A stretch of DNA of 64,000 nt from contig NZ_JAGIAW010000014.1 in assembly GCF_017744655.1 (NCBI RefSeq), positions 248,001-312,000 of the forward strand, in the 5' to 3' direction. How positions within the stretch are numbered: the stretch's first letter is position 1; each line of letters starts with the position of its first letter. Shown piece after piece: positions 1 through 9,905 of this stretch. The notes beneath the pieces were generated by a model. That model searched no databases, was not told where the DNA came from, and saw only the letters and a program-made list of their open reading frames with translations. The translations under genes were made by a program, and so were the position numbers. The stretch comes from Devosia sp. GTDB lineage: Bacteria > Pseudomonadota > Alphaproteobacteria > Rhizobiales > Devosiaceae.

Positions 1-27
1 GCAGCCCGGCTTAGTGACAACGGGGTG

Positions 28-732
28 TCAAAGCGCCTGCTTGAGCAGCAGGTCGCGCGCCTGGTTGATTTTGGCGGCAAGGTAGCTGGAGCCGCCGTGG
101 TCGGGATGGACTGCCTTCATCAGATCGCGATGAGCGGCCCGGATTTCCTCATGGCCGGCGCCAGGCTTCAGGCCAAGCACGTCATAGGCCTCGGCGACGG
201 GATCAGCCGCCGTGCCAGCGCTCGATTTTTCGCCCGCGTCCTGGCTGGCGAAATACTCCCGCCAACCGCTCCGATTGGCGTCAAGCCAGCTCTCGAGAAG
301 CGTCAGGCTATCTGTGTCTTCTTCCACTTCGGCCAAGAGGAGCCGGGTATCCATCTCGCCGAGGTCCATCAGATCCATGCCGGCAAATTGGCCATTGAGC
401 ACCCGGCCGGAGACTGCACCGGTGTCGTGATCCAGTTCCATGGCGAAGCTGTGACTTTGCACCTTCGAGGTATTGCCTGCGCCCGTCGCCGGCCCGTCGA
501 AGGAAAATGCCCCCAATCGGCCCGTGCGCAACACTGCAAAGGCGCCCGCACCGACAAAGAGAGCAAGATCAAATCGTCTGGCGAAGAGTAGACCCGCGGC
601 GGCCAGAATGCCGAGCCCCCCAATCGCCCAGCGCAGGCCACGCCTTAATATCCGTCGATCCATCCGAAGCAGATAATTGCCGAGGGCGAGAGCGCCCAAA
701 AGAGCCAGTGCCCCTAGAAAAATATAGGTCAT
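28..732 (-). CDS. Membrane-anchored J-domain (DnaJ-like, type III) protein
   Basis: N-terminal hydrophobic segment; C-terminal J domain with HPD motif ([33 protein letters not shown]). Confidence 0.85.
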   Translation of the reverse strand: MTYIFLGALALLGALALGNYLLRMDRRILRRGLRWAIGGLGILAAAGLLFARRFDLALFVGAGAFAVLRTGRLGAFSFDGPATGAGNTSKVQSHSFAMELDHDTGAVSGRVLNGQFAGMDLMDLGEMDTRLLLAEVEEDTDSLTLLESWLDANRSGWREYFASQDAGEKSSAGTAADPVAEAYDVLGLKPGAGHEEIRAAHRDLMKAVHPDHGGSSYLAAKINQARDLLLKQAL

Positions 733-1448
733 GGCGGCAACTGAGCCAGCAATGCCTTGGCCTGGTAGCTGTCCTGCAGCTTCAGCATGTTCCTGCCGCC
801 GCTGGCATAGACTGCGACCGCCTTGAGCAAAGCCGCTAATTCCTGTGGCGCTGAAGCATCAAAGCGGGCGTAGGCGCCCTTGCTTAACTTGGCAAAGCCG
901 CGAAAGGCGGCCTCGACCGCGGCATCACGGCCTTCCTGGAAGACAAAAATGGGTAGACCGAGGAGCCCCAATTGCCCCGCTTGCTCAGACAGCAGATCGA
1001 CATTTTCCTCCATCGCATCGCCAACATAGATCACCGCATTGATCCGCCGCTTCGCATGCTCTGCTCGCGCGTGAGAGAAGACTTTGGAAATCTGCGTATT
1101 CCCGCCACGGCAATCGATGCCGCCCATAAGCCTAGCCAAGGCATCGCCATCGATGACCCATTTGCTGGCCCTGCATTCGCCGAACCCACGGAAATAGAGC
1201 AATTGCACCTGCAAAGCGCTCTGTTTGGGGATGGCACGAAACATTTCCACCTGCAGCGAACAGGCAAGGTCCCATGTGGGCTGGCGGCTCATCGTCGCGT
1301 CAAGGGCAAACAACAGCCGCCCACCCTGCGCAGCATTGGCGCGAGCCAGCACGCCAACCCTTTTGACGAAAGCAGCGATATCGCCGCTCACCCTGCCCTT
1401 CTCGGGCAAGCCAGATGTTTCCCGCGCGTCGAGGTCTTTTTTCGCCAT
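729..1448 (-). CDS. VWA-domain-like protein
   Basis: 239 aa ORF with VWA-like blocks ([34 protein letters not shown]); ends overlap the J-domain gene. Confidence 0.7.
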   Translation of the reverse strand: MAKKDLDARETSGLPEKGRVSGDIAAFVKRVGVLARANAAQGGRLLFALDATMSRQPTWDLACSLQVEMFRAIPKQSALQVQLLYFRGFGECRASKWVIDGDALARLMGGIDCRGGNTQISKVFSHARAEHAKRRINAVIYVGDAMEENVDLLSEQAGQLGLLGLPIFVFQEGRDAAVEAAFRGFAKLSKGAYARFDASAPQELAALLKAVAVYASGGRNMLKLQDSYQAKALLAQLPP

Positions 1449-1549
1449 TGCTTCAATATGTGAGGCAAGGACAACGGCTGCAAGACCCGAGCCACCCAGG
1501 CAACGAACCTGTTTACGTCCGAGCAGCTCTATTCTGAATTGGATATTTG

Positions 1550-1592
1550 GCGCACCCGGCGAGATTCGAACTCACGACCTCTGCCTTCGGAG
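1550..1592 (-). repeat. Displaced 3' fragment of tRNA-Arg(CCG) (distal att site)
   Basis: Reverse complement reads CTCCGAAGGCAGAGGTCGTGAGTTCGAATCTCGCCGGGTGCG(CCA); no 5' half of a tRNA present. Confidence 0.88.
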
Positions 1593-1651
1593 CGCAAAAA
1601 GACGTTATTTTACCACTTGGTTATATTTTTTAACATCATGAAATATAATGT

Positions 1652-1721
1652 ATGTTATTATATAACGAAAGACGGTTTTGCCTCTCTTGGTACACTGTTT
1701 TGTCCCAAAATTGTCCCAAAA
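1652..1721 (+). repeat. Island-end sequence, copy 1, ending in tandem TTGTCCCAAAA x2
   Basis: ttattata-taacg...gacg.ttttg...ctt.gtac..tg.tttgtccc shared with 2254-2308; TTGTCCCAAAA at 1700-1710 and 1711-1721. Confidence 0.65.
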
Positions 1722-2000
1722 CGTGACCTCTGCCTTTCCGGCAGTGGTTTTTTGAACGGGTTGGAAATCGCTATGTGCGAAGATGCGTGGCCTGTTCGTC
1801 AGCAGTACTTAGCAGTCGGCACGACCAATTAAGCGCAGGGACATTCCATGAGACATCCTGAACGGATTTCATCACGCGAGCTCGGAAACGGTGCATGTTG
1901 AGCCCAGAGCCGTTATCGCACATTCCCCGGCGAAGGGGCCATTGTGCGATCGATATGAGCCATTAACGCATAGAGGTGCCCGGGGAAACCTGTAGGGCTA

Positions 2001-2096
2001 GCTGTCGGCCGGTTGCACATCTCGACGCCGATGAAGCGCTTGGGCATCGAGGCGATCTATCGGCGGCCTGGTACCAGCAAGCCTGCGCCAGGCCAC
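2001..2096 (+). pseudogene. Remnant of IS3-family transposase OrfB
   Basis: Frame starting at 2001 reads AVGRLHISTPMKRLGIEAIYRRPGTSKPAPGH, like the conserved OrfB segment ...MGIEAIYRRPxTSKPAPGHKIYPYLLR; stops and divergence on both sides. Confidence 0.65.
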
Positions 2097-2253
2097 TGCC
2101 GAGATTCGTGCCCCGCTTGCGAATTCGGATTATCGACCTAGCCGCCCTCGTGTTATAGGACGGCCGCGAGCGCTGCCGAAATTCTGCCGCGGGCGCGCAA
2201 AATACCCTATCTAACCGCTTGTCTGAATTCCGTAAGAAATTGAAAAGTGACAT

Positions 2254-2308
2254 TTATTATAGATAACGGACGACGCTTTTGTATGCCTTAGTACGGTGAT
2301 TTGTCCCG
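2254..2308 (+). repeat. Island-end sequence, copy 2 (about 79% identical to 1655-1708 by hand alignment)
   Basis: Hand alignment of ttattatagataacggacgacgcttttgtatgccttagtacggtgatttgtccc with copy 1, one gap. Confidence 0.6.
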
Positions 2309-2645
2309 ATACCGTGCAAAATTCGGTAGTAGCTCACAGAGCAGTAGGTGATACTGGATGGTACCATTGTCGCCGGACAATGCCGCCGGATACAAAACCT
2401 TCGACACCGCAAAGGTAGCCTTCTCTGCGAAGTATCGAGGTCGGGAAATCAACCGATTTGGTCGGCAACCTGTCCATGCGAAAACACCCTGCTAGCTTTG
2501 CCGGAAGCACCACTACACCCGGTGCGTTCAAGATCACTTTGGTGAAACAAGCGGTAAGATCATAATAGTAGCCATTGATTCCGATCGAAGGCGAAGCGGC
2601 TCTTTGTTGCATATTGACGCGACTGCAATAGGTACTGGAATACGA

Positions 2646-4514
2646 ATGTTGGATCGGCTGCGTTCCTCTATTTTGTCTTTGCCTCGCCGCTGGAAGCAGG
2701 CGGTATTGGTTATTTTTGATTGCTTGGTACTGTCGGTGTCTCTGTGGGCCAGCTTTTGCCTCCGATATGACAATTGGTACTCGCCACAAGGTATCGATCA
2801 GTGGATCATTATCCTTTTGGCGCCGGCAGTGGCCGTGCCGATTTTTATCCGCACGGGTCTTTATCGGGCAGTGGTGCGCTACCTGCCCGAAAGGGCAACC
2901 TGGAAAATATTGCAGGCCATGTTTCTGGCGACCGTCATCTGGGTAGTCGTCGTTTTTCTATCGGAGTTGGCGGGGCGGGTCGTCGTCCCCCGATCCGTTC
3001 CAATCATCTATTTTGGGCTCGGCACATTCATCGTCGCGGGCAGTCGTTTTCTGGCAAAATGGATATTTCTGCCGCGCAGTAGCCGACTTGGCGCTGAACA
3101 CCGGGCCGTGCTCATCTATGGTGCGGGCGATGCAGGCATGCAGCTCTTGCAGTCGTTGCGCAGCACCCACCGAATTGCCGGGTTCTTGGACGACAACCCG
3201 AGCCTGCATCGCCGCGAGTTGGCTGGCGTAAAGATTTACCAGCCAAGTGCGCTGCACAACCTGATTACCGAGTATGGCGTGAAGGATGTCATTCTATCTA
3301 TTCCGTCTCTATCTGCGCAGCGTCGAAAAGAGATCGTGAACTCGGTCAGCCAGTACGGCGTTAAAATCAGAGCATTGCCCTCAATAGTCGATCTGGTTAC
3401 CGGAAAATATCTAGTCAGCCAGATCAAAGAAATTGACGTGATCGAATTGCTCGGTCGATCTTCCGTGCCCCCGGATCCCACTCTCATTCGGAATATGGTC
3501 GTGGGAAAATCCATTATGGTGACGGGGGCCGGAGGATCAATCGGCTCCGAACTCTGCAGAAAAATAGCGCGATGGAACCCGCACCGCCTGGTCCTGCTGG
3601 AAGCCAATGAGTTCGCGCTCTACAAGATAGAACAAGAACTGATGGCCATGTCGGATTTGGCCCTCGTGCCGGTCCTCAGTTCCGTAACGGATCGCGCGCG
3701 CGTCGATGAAGCCCTCAAGGATAACGAAGTCGACGTGGTGTTTCACGCCGCAGCGCACAAACATGTGCCGTTGGTGGAGGCGAACGCCCTGGAAGGCATC
3801 AGAAACAATGTTCTTGGCACCGCGGTCGTCACAGAAGCAGCCTATGCCTATGGCGTAGAGCACTTCGTACTGATTTCGACCGACAAAGCTGTGCGGCCAA
3901 CAAACATCATGGGTGCAACAAAGCGATGGGCTGAGTTGATCGTCGGGCACTATGCGGCAAAGGCCAAAGCAGAAAACAGCGGCCAGCGCTTTTGTGCCGT
4001 TCGTTTCGGCAATGTGTTAGGCTCGAATGGCTCAGTGGTTCCGTTGTTCAAAAAGCAAATCGCCGAGGGCGGCCCGGTAACCATCACCGATTTGGCGATG
4101 ACCCGATATTTCATGTCGATAGAGGAGGCCGCCGAGCTGATCGTTCAGGCGGGCGCGCTGTCAGAAGGCGGCGACGTCTTTCTGCTCGACATGGGCGAGC
4201 CGATGTTGATTTCGGACCTCGCCGAAAATATGATTCAGCTAGCTGGGTTTACGGTTAGAAACGAGAGCAACAAGGACGGCGATATCGAAATCGTCGTAAC
4301 AGGGAAGCGTCCTGGTGAAAAACTTTACGAGGAACTGTTCTACAATGCCGCCTCCGCCGAGGTGACGGCCCACGCAAAAATCATGCGAGCCTCGCCCAGG
4401 GAGCAAAGTCTCGACATCGAGGAAACCGTCGGTCAGCTTCGCAAGATGATGCAGGCTCGCGACGAACAAGGTTCGCGCCGCCTACTCTTTGAGGTAATTG
4501 ATAGAAGTATCTGA
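2646..4514 (+). CDS. Polysaccharide biosynthesis nucleoside-diphosphate-sugar 4,6-dehydratase (CapD/WbpM/PglF-like)
   Basis: Four N-terminal TM helices, then Rossmann VTGAGGSIGSELCRKI and an SDR-type catalytic region; ORF open from 2604, ATG at 2646 preferred. Confidence 0.88.
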   Translation: MLDRLRSSILSLPRRWKQAVLVIFDCLVLSVSLWASFCLRYDNWYSPQGIDQWIIILLAPAVAVPIFIRTGLYRAVVRYLPERATWKILQAMFLATVIWVVVVFLSELAGRVVVPRSVPIIYFGLGTFIVAGSRFLAKWIFLPRSSRLGAEHRAVLIYGAGDAGMQLLQSLRSTHRIAGFLDDNPSLHRRELAGVKIYQPSALHNLITEYGVKDVILSIPSLSAQRRKEIVNSVSQYGVKIRALPSIVDLVTGKYLVSQIKEIDVIELLGRSSVPPDPTLIRNMVVGKSIMVTGAGGSIGSELCRKIARWNPHRLVLLEANEFALYKIEQELMAMSDLALVPVLSSVTDRARVDEALKDNEVDVVFHAAAHKHVPLVEANALEGIRNNVLGTAVVTEAAYAYGVEHFVLISTDKAVRPTNIMGATKRWAELIVGHYAAKAKAENSGQRFCAVRFGNVLGSNGSVVPLFKKQIAEGGPVTITDLAMTRYFMSIEEAAELIVQAGALSEGGDVFLLDMGEPMLISDLAENMIQLAGFTVRNESNKDGDIEIVVTGKRPGEKLYEELFYNAASAEVTAHAKIMRASPREQSLDIEETVGQLRKMMQARDEQGSRRLLFEVIDRSI

Positions 4515-4581
4515 CCCCAAAAGACCGTTACTGTTCACCATGCGAGCGCATCAACGCAGCGCACTAGATTGAGATCGACAA

Positions 4582-5766
4582 ATGCTGGGAACGAACTTCT
4601 CGCCTTGGCCAAGCTATTCGCCTGACGAAGTCGAAGCTGTCAGCGAGGTCCTCCGATCCAACCGCGTAAATTACTGGACCGGAGACATCGCTCGTCACTT
4701 CGAAGAGGCGTTTGCCAGATGGGTCGGAACACCGCATGCGGTCGCACTTGCCAATGGAACGCTGGCACTCGACGTGGCCCTCAAAGCGCTCAATATCGGC
4801 CCCGGCGACGAGGTCATTACCACGTCCAGAACGTTCATCGCGTCAGCGTCGTCTATAGTCACCGCTGGCGCGACGCCGGTGTTCGCCGATGTTGACCGAG
4901 AAACACAAAACATTACTGGCCAGACGATTGCTGCCGTTCTGACGGAGCGAACCAAGGCGATCATATGCGTCCATCTGGCTGGTATGCCGTGTGATATGGA
5001 CCCGATTATCGCCCTCGCAAAGGAACATGATCTCAAAGTCATCGAGGACTGCGCGCAGGCCCATGGCGCGCAGTACAAGGGTCGAAGCGTTGGATCGCTC
5101 GGCGATATCGGCGCTTGGTCCTTTTGTCAGGACAAGATCATGACGACTGGTGGTGAAGGAGGAATGGTCACGACCTCGGACCGGGAGCTGTGGTCGCTGA
5201 TGTGGTCCTATAAGGACCACGGAAAAAGTTGGGACGCCGTCTACAACCGTCAGCATCCCCCTGGCGTTCGCTTCCTGCATGAGTCTTTTGGTACGAACTG
5301 GCGCATGCTCGAAATGCAGGCCGCAATCGGCCTCATCCAGTTAGCGCGTATGTCGGAATGGACAAGCCGGCGTGCCCATATCGCAGGCAGAATTGCCCAA
5401 GCCTGTGCTGGGCACGAAGGAGTCCGCGTGCCCAGTGTCCCCGAGTTTTCCACGCATGCCTGGTATCGCTTTTATTGTTTTGTGCGCCCTGAGAGTTTGT
5501 CAGACGGATGGACCCGCGACATGATTGTGGCAGAGATCAACGCAGCCGGTGTGCCATGCCTACATGGCTCTGCTTCAGAAGTGTATCTGGAAAAAGCATT
5601 CGATGGCACGGGGTGGCGTCCGCTGAATAGACTGCCGGTTGCGCGCGAACTCGGAGAAACGAGCCTGGCCTTTCTTGTTCATCCAACTCTCACGGATGCG
5701 GAGATAGAAAAGACCTGCCGGGTTGTTAACGACGTCTTGGGTCGCGCAACTCGTGGACAGGAATAA
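4582..5766 (+). CDS. DegT/DnrJ/EryC1 family PLP-dependent sugar aminotransferase
   Basis: VIEDCAQAHGAQYKGRSVGSLGDIGAWSFCQDKIMTTGGEGGM contains the PLP lysine motif. Confidence 0.9.
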   Translation: MLGTNFSPWPSYSPDEVEAVSEVLRSNRVNYWTGDIARHFEEAFARWVGTPHAVALANGTLALDVALKALNIGPGDEVITTSRTFIASASSIVTAGATPVFADVDRETQNITGQTIAAVLTERTKAIICVHLAGMPCDMDPIIALAKEHDLKVIEDCAQAHGAQYKGRSVGSLGDIGAWSFCQDKIMTTGGEGGMVTTSDRELWSLMWSYKDHGKSWDAVYNRQHPPGVRFLHESFGTNWRMLEMQAAIGLIQLARMSEWTSRRAHIAGRIAQACAGHEGVRVPSVPEFSTHAWYRFYCFVRPESLSDGWTRDMIVAEINAAGVPCLHGSASEVYLEKAFDGTGWRPLNRLPVARELGETSLAFLVHPTLTDAEIEKTCRVVNDVLGRATRGQE

Positions 5767-5955
5767 GTGCGTCCATACGTCGAACGCCCTATTTTGTTGG
5801 CGGGTGTGAGAAATGTCGTAACAGGACAGGCTTACCGCGCTTTGCGCTGAAGTGGCCGCAGAGGCTGAAGGATGGCGCATATGAGAATTAATTGGTAACC
5901 GCTTTGCGCGGGCTGTTTTACACCCGCAGCAATTTCTACTTTTCGAAGGCTGGCG

Positions 5956-8085
5956 ATGCGGCAAATTATGCAAGACATGGGTTCTGGCGCAACTTATGTT
6001 GCCGATGCGCCGACCCCGATCGCCAATTCTGGCGGGATATTGGTCGAAACCACCACCAGTTTGATTTCCGCAGGGACCGAACGGATGCTTGTGGACTTCG
6101 GTCGGGCATCTTTGCTGCAAAAGGCACGCAAGCAGCCCGAGCGCGTTAAGCAAATGATCGAAAAGGCGCGTACGGACGGCGTACTCAATACCATTGACGC
6201 CGTGCGTTCGAAGCTCGCCCAACCGATTCCGCTCGGCTACTGCAATGTCGGTGTCGTCCGCAGTGTTGGACAGCGCGTCAGCGATCTGGCGCCGGGTGAC
6301 CGTGTAGTATCAAACGGTCCACATGCTGATGTGGTCAATGTGCTTGAAAATCTGTGTGCGCGCATCCCGGACAATGTGGATGACGAGTCCGCAGCGTTTA
6401 CCGTAGTAGCGTCTATCGGATTGCAAGGCATTCGCCTCGCCGAACCGACACTCGGCGAGGCGGTTGTCGTCATCGGGACTGGCCTTATCGGGCTGCTGAC
6501 GGTTCAGTTGCTCCGCGCTCAAGGCTGCCGTGTACTGGCCGTTGATTTCGATCAGGCGAAACTCGACCTGGCCAAAACCTTTGGCGCCGAAATCTGCAAC
6601 CCGGCCCTCGGGCACGACCCAGTTGCGGCCGGGATCGCCTTCAGCCGCGGCCGCGGAGCCGATGCCGTCATAATCACCGCATCGACATCAACCAGTGATC
6701 CGGTAACCCAGGCGGCAAAGATGAGCCGCAAGCGGGGGCGCATCGTTTTGGTGGGTGTGACGGGGCTCGAACTCAATCGCGCCGACTTCTACGAGAAAGA
6801 ACTCTCGTTTTCCGTATCATGTTCCTACGGTCCAGGGCGATACGATCCATCCTACGAACAGGCGGGCAACGACTATCCGATCGGGTTCGTTCGCTGGACA
6901 GCGCAGCGCAATTTTGAAGCTATTCTGGACATGATGGGCGAAGGCGCACTCAACGTGCGCCCGCTGATTAGCCACAGGATCGCTTTCGAAGACGCCCCCT
7001 CCGCTTATGACACCCTTGCTGGCGACAAAGCGGCTTTGGGGCTCTTGCTGACTTATGGCAGCGGTCCGAAGGCCTCCTTCGAGCGCACACTGCCACTGGC
7101 ACCGGAACGATCCGCGGCGACGGGCAGCGCCCAACTCGGTTTTATCGGAGCTGGCAATTATGCGTCACGCATGCTCATCCCGGCATTCCGAAAGGCTGGC
7201 GCACAGCTTTCCACCATAGTCGCCAATTCCGGCACCAGCAGTGTTGTGCACGGCCGCCCTGCCGGGTTTGCTCAAGCGTCGACAGATGTCGATGTCCTGC
7301 TGAAGGATAGCCAGACCAACGCGGTTGCGATCGTTACCCGGCACGACTCGCATGCCGATCTCGTGCAGAGAGCCCTGGCGGCCGGAAAGCATGTGTTTGT
7401 CGAAAAGCCCCTGGCGCTGACGTTGACCGATCTCGAAGCGGTTGAGAAAGCCTACGACCTGGCCGCAGACCGATTGCTGATGATCGGGTTCAACAGACGC
7501 TTCGCGCCGCATGTCGTCAAGATGAAGCAATTGCTGGACGGCATCCAGGAGCCGAAGTCTTTCATTTTCACCATGAACGCAGGTGCCATCCCCGCGAGCC
7601 ATTGGACGCAGGATCTGCAAATCGGTGGCGGGCGAATTATCGGCGAAGCGTGTCATCATATCGACCTCATGCGCTTTCTCGCGGGTGCTCCAATCGTTTC
7701 GGTTACCGCACGGGGGATAGGTGCACCTGCGGGAGTGACACCGACCGAAGACAAGGCCGTCATCACCCTCGGCTTTGCCGACGGCTCTTTCGGTACTGTG
7801 AATTATTTGGCAAATGGCGCCGCAAGCTTCCCCAAAGAACGGATCGAGGCCTTCGCGGGCGGACGGATATTAGCTTTGGACAATTTCCGCTCCCTGAAGG
7901 GTTACGGCGTGCCCGGTTTTCGAAAGCTCGGCGCGTGGACGCAGGACAAGGGCCAGAACGGCTGCGCAGCAGCGTTCCTACGCGCCATCACAACCGGCGA
8001 CCAGGCCCCAATCCCCGCCCAGGAAATCTTCGAAGTGACGCGTGTCACCATCGAAGCTGCCGAACAATTGCGCCAACAGAAGTGA
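5956..8085 (+). CDS. Bi-domain oxidoreductase: MDR/zinc-alcohol-dehydrogenase-like N-terminus fused to Gfo/Idh/MocA C-terminus
   Basis: N-terminal MDR Rossmann (VVVIGTGLIGLLTVQLLRAQGCRVLAVD) followed by Gfo/Idh (LGFIGAGNYASRMLIPAF ... GKHVFVEKPLALT). Confidence 0.9.
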   Translation: MRQIMQDMGSGATYVADAPTPIANSGGILVETTTSLISAGTERMLVDFGRASLLQKARKQPERVKQMIEKARTDGVLNTIDAVRSKLAQPIPLGYCNVGVVRSVGQRVSDLAPGDRVVSNGPHADVVNVLENLCARIPDNVDDESAAFTVVASIGLQGIRLAEPTLGEAVVVIGTGLIGLLTVQLLRAQGCRVLAVDFDQAKLDLAKTFGAEICNPALGHDPVAAGIAFSRGRGADAVIITASTSTSDPVTQAAKMSRKRGRIVLVGVTGLELNRADFYEKELSFSVSCSYGPGRYDPSYEQAGNDYPIGFVRWTAQRNFEAILDMMGEGALNVRPLISHRIAFEDAPSAYDTLAGDKAALGLLLTYGSGPKASFERTLPLAPERSAATGSAQLGFIGAGNYASRMLIPAFRKAGAQLSTIVANSGTSSVVHGRPAGFAQASTDVDVLLKDSQTNAVAIVTRHDSHADLVQRALAAGKHVFVEKPLALTLTDLEAVEKAYDLAADRLLMIGFNRRFAPHVVKMKQLLDGIQEPKSFIFTMNAGAIPASHWTQDLQIGGGRIIGEACHHIDLMRFLAGAPIVSVTARGIGAPAGVTPTEDKAVITLGFADGSFGTVNYLANGAASFPKERIEAFAGGRILALDNFRSLKGYGVPGFRKLGAWTQDKGQNGCAAAFLRAITTGDQAPIPAQEIFEVTRVTIEAAEQLRQQK

Positions 8086-9905
8086 CCAGCCGGCAAAGCA
8101 AGATACGGACGCTGCTGGCGCTAGGGCCGGGGAACCTGCTACGGGTCGCTTCGTATCGGCTTGCGTTGCGTTATCCCAGAAGCTCAATTCGGCGTCTTCA
8201 CGCACCGGTTCCCCAGGGGCCGTTCTTTTCGACGCCGATACTTCCCCACGCACCAGCACCAATCTCGACCGACTGGAACGACACCGCGACCTATTTTGGT
8301 CATCACGAATTTACCTTGGGGCATGCCGCGCCCGATTGGTTTACAAACCCGTTCAATGGTGCAAGCGTCAGCAACCCAGAGCGCCCGTGGTGGGCGATAC
8401 CAGATTTCGATGCACGACTGGGCGATATCAAGACTGTTTGGGAAGCCTCGCGGATGGACTGGGTCGTCGTCTTCTCGCAACGGGCCGTTGCCGGTGACGT
8501 CGAAGCACTGCGAAAGCTCGAATGCTGGCTGGACAGCTGGATTTCAGCCAATCAACCCTATCGCGGACCAAACTGGAAATGCGGACAAGAGGCCTCCATA
8601 CGTGTCATGCACATGGCGCTCGCGGCTTTGTTGCTTGGAACGGTGCAGACTGCCCAGAACGGCATTATTTCTCTCGTTGAGCTGCACCTGAAGCGCATTG
8701 CACCAACCATAAGCTACGCCCAGGCGCAAAACAACAATCACGGTACATCCGAAGCAGCGGCGCTTTTTATCGGCGGGAGTTGGCTGGATCGCCTAGGAAA
8801 TGCCAACGGCGCAGCTTGGGCCCAGACCGGACGGCGCATGCTGGAAGAGCGCGTGCTGGCCCTGGTGGAGCACGATGGCTCATTCAGCCAGTATTCGACG
8901 AACTATCACCGCCTCATGCTGGACACTGTTTCGCTAGCCGAAGTTTGGCGACGACAGCTAAACCTAACGGACTTTTCGGACGCGCTGCGTGAGCGAGCCG
9001 CTGCGGCTGCCAAATGGTTGCGCGTTATGACGGCCGATGAGAATGGCGCGGCAGCAAACATAGGGGCAAACGACGGCGCACGCCTGCTCCCCCTCGGCCC
9101 TTCTCCCTATCACGACTTTCGTCCTTCGGTGCAATTGGCCAGCGTGCTGTTTGCAGGCCAGCGCAGCTATGCCGGTGAAGGCGACTGGAATCATTATGTG
9201 CAGTGGCTGGGCGTTACTTTGCCGACCACCACGCTCGAGCCAGAACGTAGTCGGCTGCTGGACGATGGTGGCTACGCTGCTCTCGTGACTGGCAATAGCC
9301 GCGCCTTGTTACGCTATCCTAGGTTCCGGTTTCGCCCCAGTCACGCGGACGCCCTACATGTCGATTTTTGGGTGGGCGGTCGCAATATTCTCCGAGATGG
9401 CGGGACCTTGACCTACAATGCTGCCAACGAAACGCTGGATAAATTCTCAGGCACCGAAGGGCATAACACCATTCAGTTTGACGGGCGCAACCAGATGACA
9501 CGGATCAGCCGGTTTCTGTTTGCCGATTGGCTCCAAACCGAAAGCGTGACGTTTGACGCGAACCAACCTCTCGTGGAGGCGTCCTATCGCGATGCTTATG
9601 GTGTACGCCATTCGCGTTGCATGCGGCAGACAGGAATCGGGCAATTGGACATAACCGATATCGTTTCAGGGCCCTTCAAAGGCGCCTGCCTGCGATGGCG
9701 TCTGGAACCAGGCAACTGGGAGAAAACCGCCAACGGCGCACGTTCATCGCTTGGCGATATTGCTGTCATAGGGGATATGCCCATGGTCATCGAGTTGGCG
9801 ACCGGGCTCGAATCCCGTCATTACCTCGCCCATTCGCACTTACCCGTTCTCGAAGTGCGTTTTGAGAAGTCTGGCACTATCTCCACCGAAGTGAGGGTGC
9901 GGTGA
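8082..9905 (+). CDS. Heparinase II/III-family protein
   Basis: GTG start overlapping the upstream stop (GTGA). Heparinase-like toroid region (NNNHGTSEAAALFIGGSWL, STNYHRLMLDTVSLAEVW) and C-terminal segment (GHNTIQFDGRNQM). Confidence 0.82.
   Translation: MTSRQSKIRTLLALGPGNLLRVASYRLALRYPRSSIRRLHAPVPQGPFFSTPILPHAPAPISTDWNDTATYFGHHEFTLGHAAPDWFTNPFNGASVSNPERPWWAIPDFDARLGDIKTVWEASRMDWVVVFSQRAVAGDVEALRKLECWLDSWISANQPYRGPNWKCGQEASIRVMHMALAALLLGTVQTAQNGIISLVELHLKRIAPTISYAQAQNNNHGTSEAAALFIGGSWLDRLGNANGAAWAQTGRRMLEERVLALVEHDGSFSQYSTNYHRLMLDTVSLAEVWRRQLNLTDFSDALRERAAAAAKWLRVMTADENGAAANIGANDGARLLPLGPSPYHDFRPSVQLASVLFAGQRSYAGEGDWNHYVQWLGVTLPTTTLEPERSRLLDDGGYAALVTGNSRALLRYPRFRFRPSHADALHVDFWVGGRNILRDGGTLTYNAANETLDKFSGTEGHNTIQFDGRNQMTRISRFLFADWLQTESVTFDANQPLVEASYRDAYGVRHSRCMRQTGIGQLDITDIVSGPFKGACLRWRLEPGNWEKTANGARSSLGDIAVIGDMPMVIELATGLESRHYLAHSHLPVLEVRFEKSGTISTEVRVR

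Noticed and set aside
1550-1592. Second tRNA-Arg gene
   Set aside because: Only the 3' half (anticodon loop to CCA) is present; the sequence after GGAG (GCGCAAAAAGACG) does not complete a D-arm or 5' acceptor.
1963-2253. Minus-strand 96-aa ORF at the left island end
   Set aside because: Opposite to the IS3 OrfB remnant; no motif.
2604-2645. TTG start for the CapD-like protein
   Set aside because: ATG 2646 directly before the hydrophobic N-terminus is more plausible; the extra 14 residues look non-conserved.
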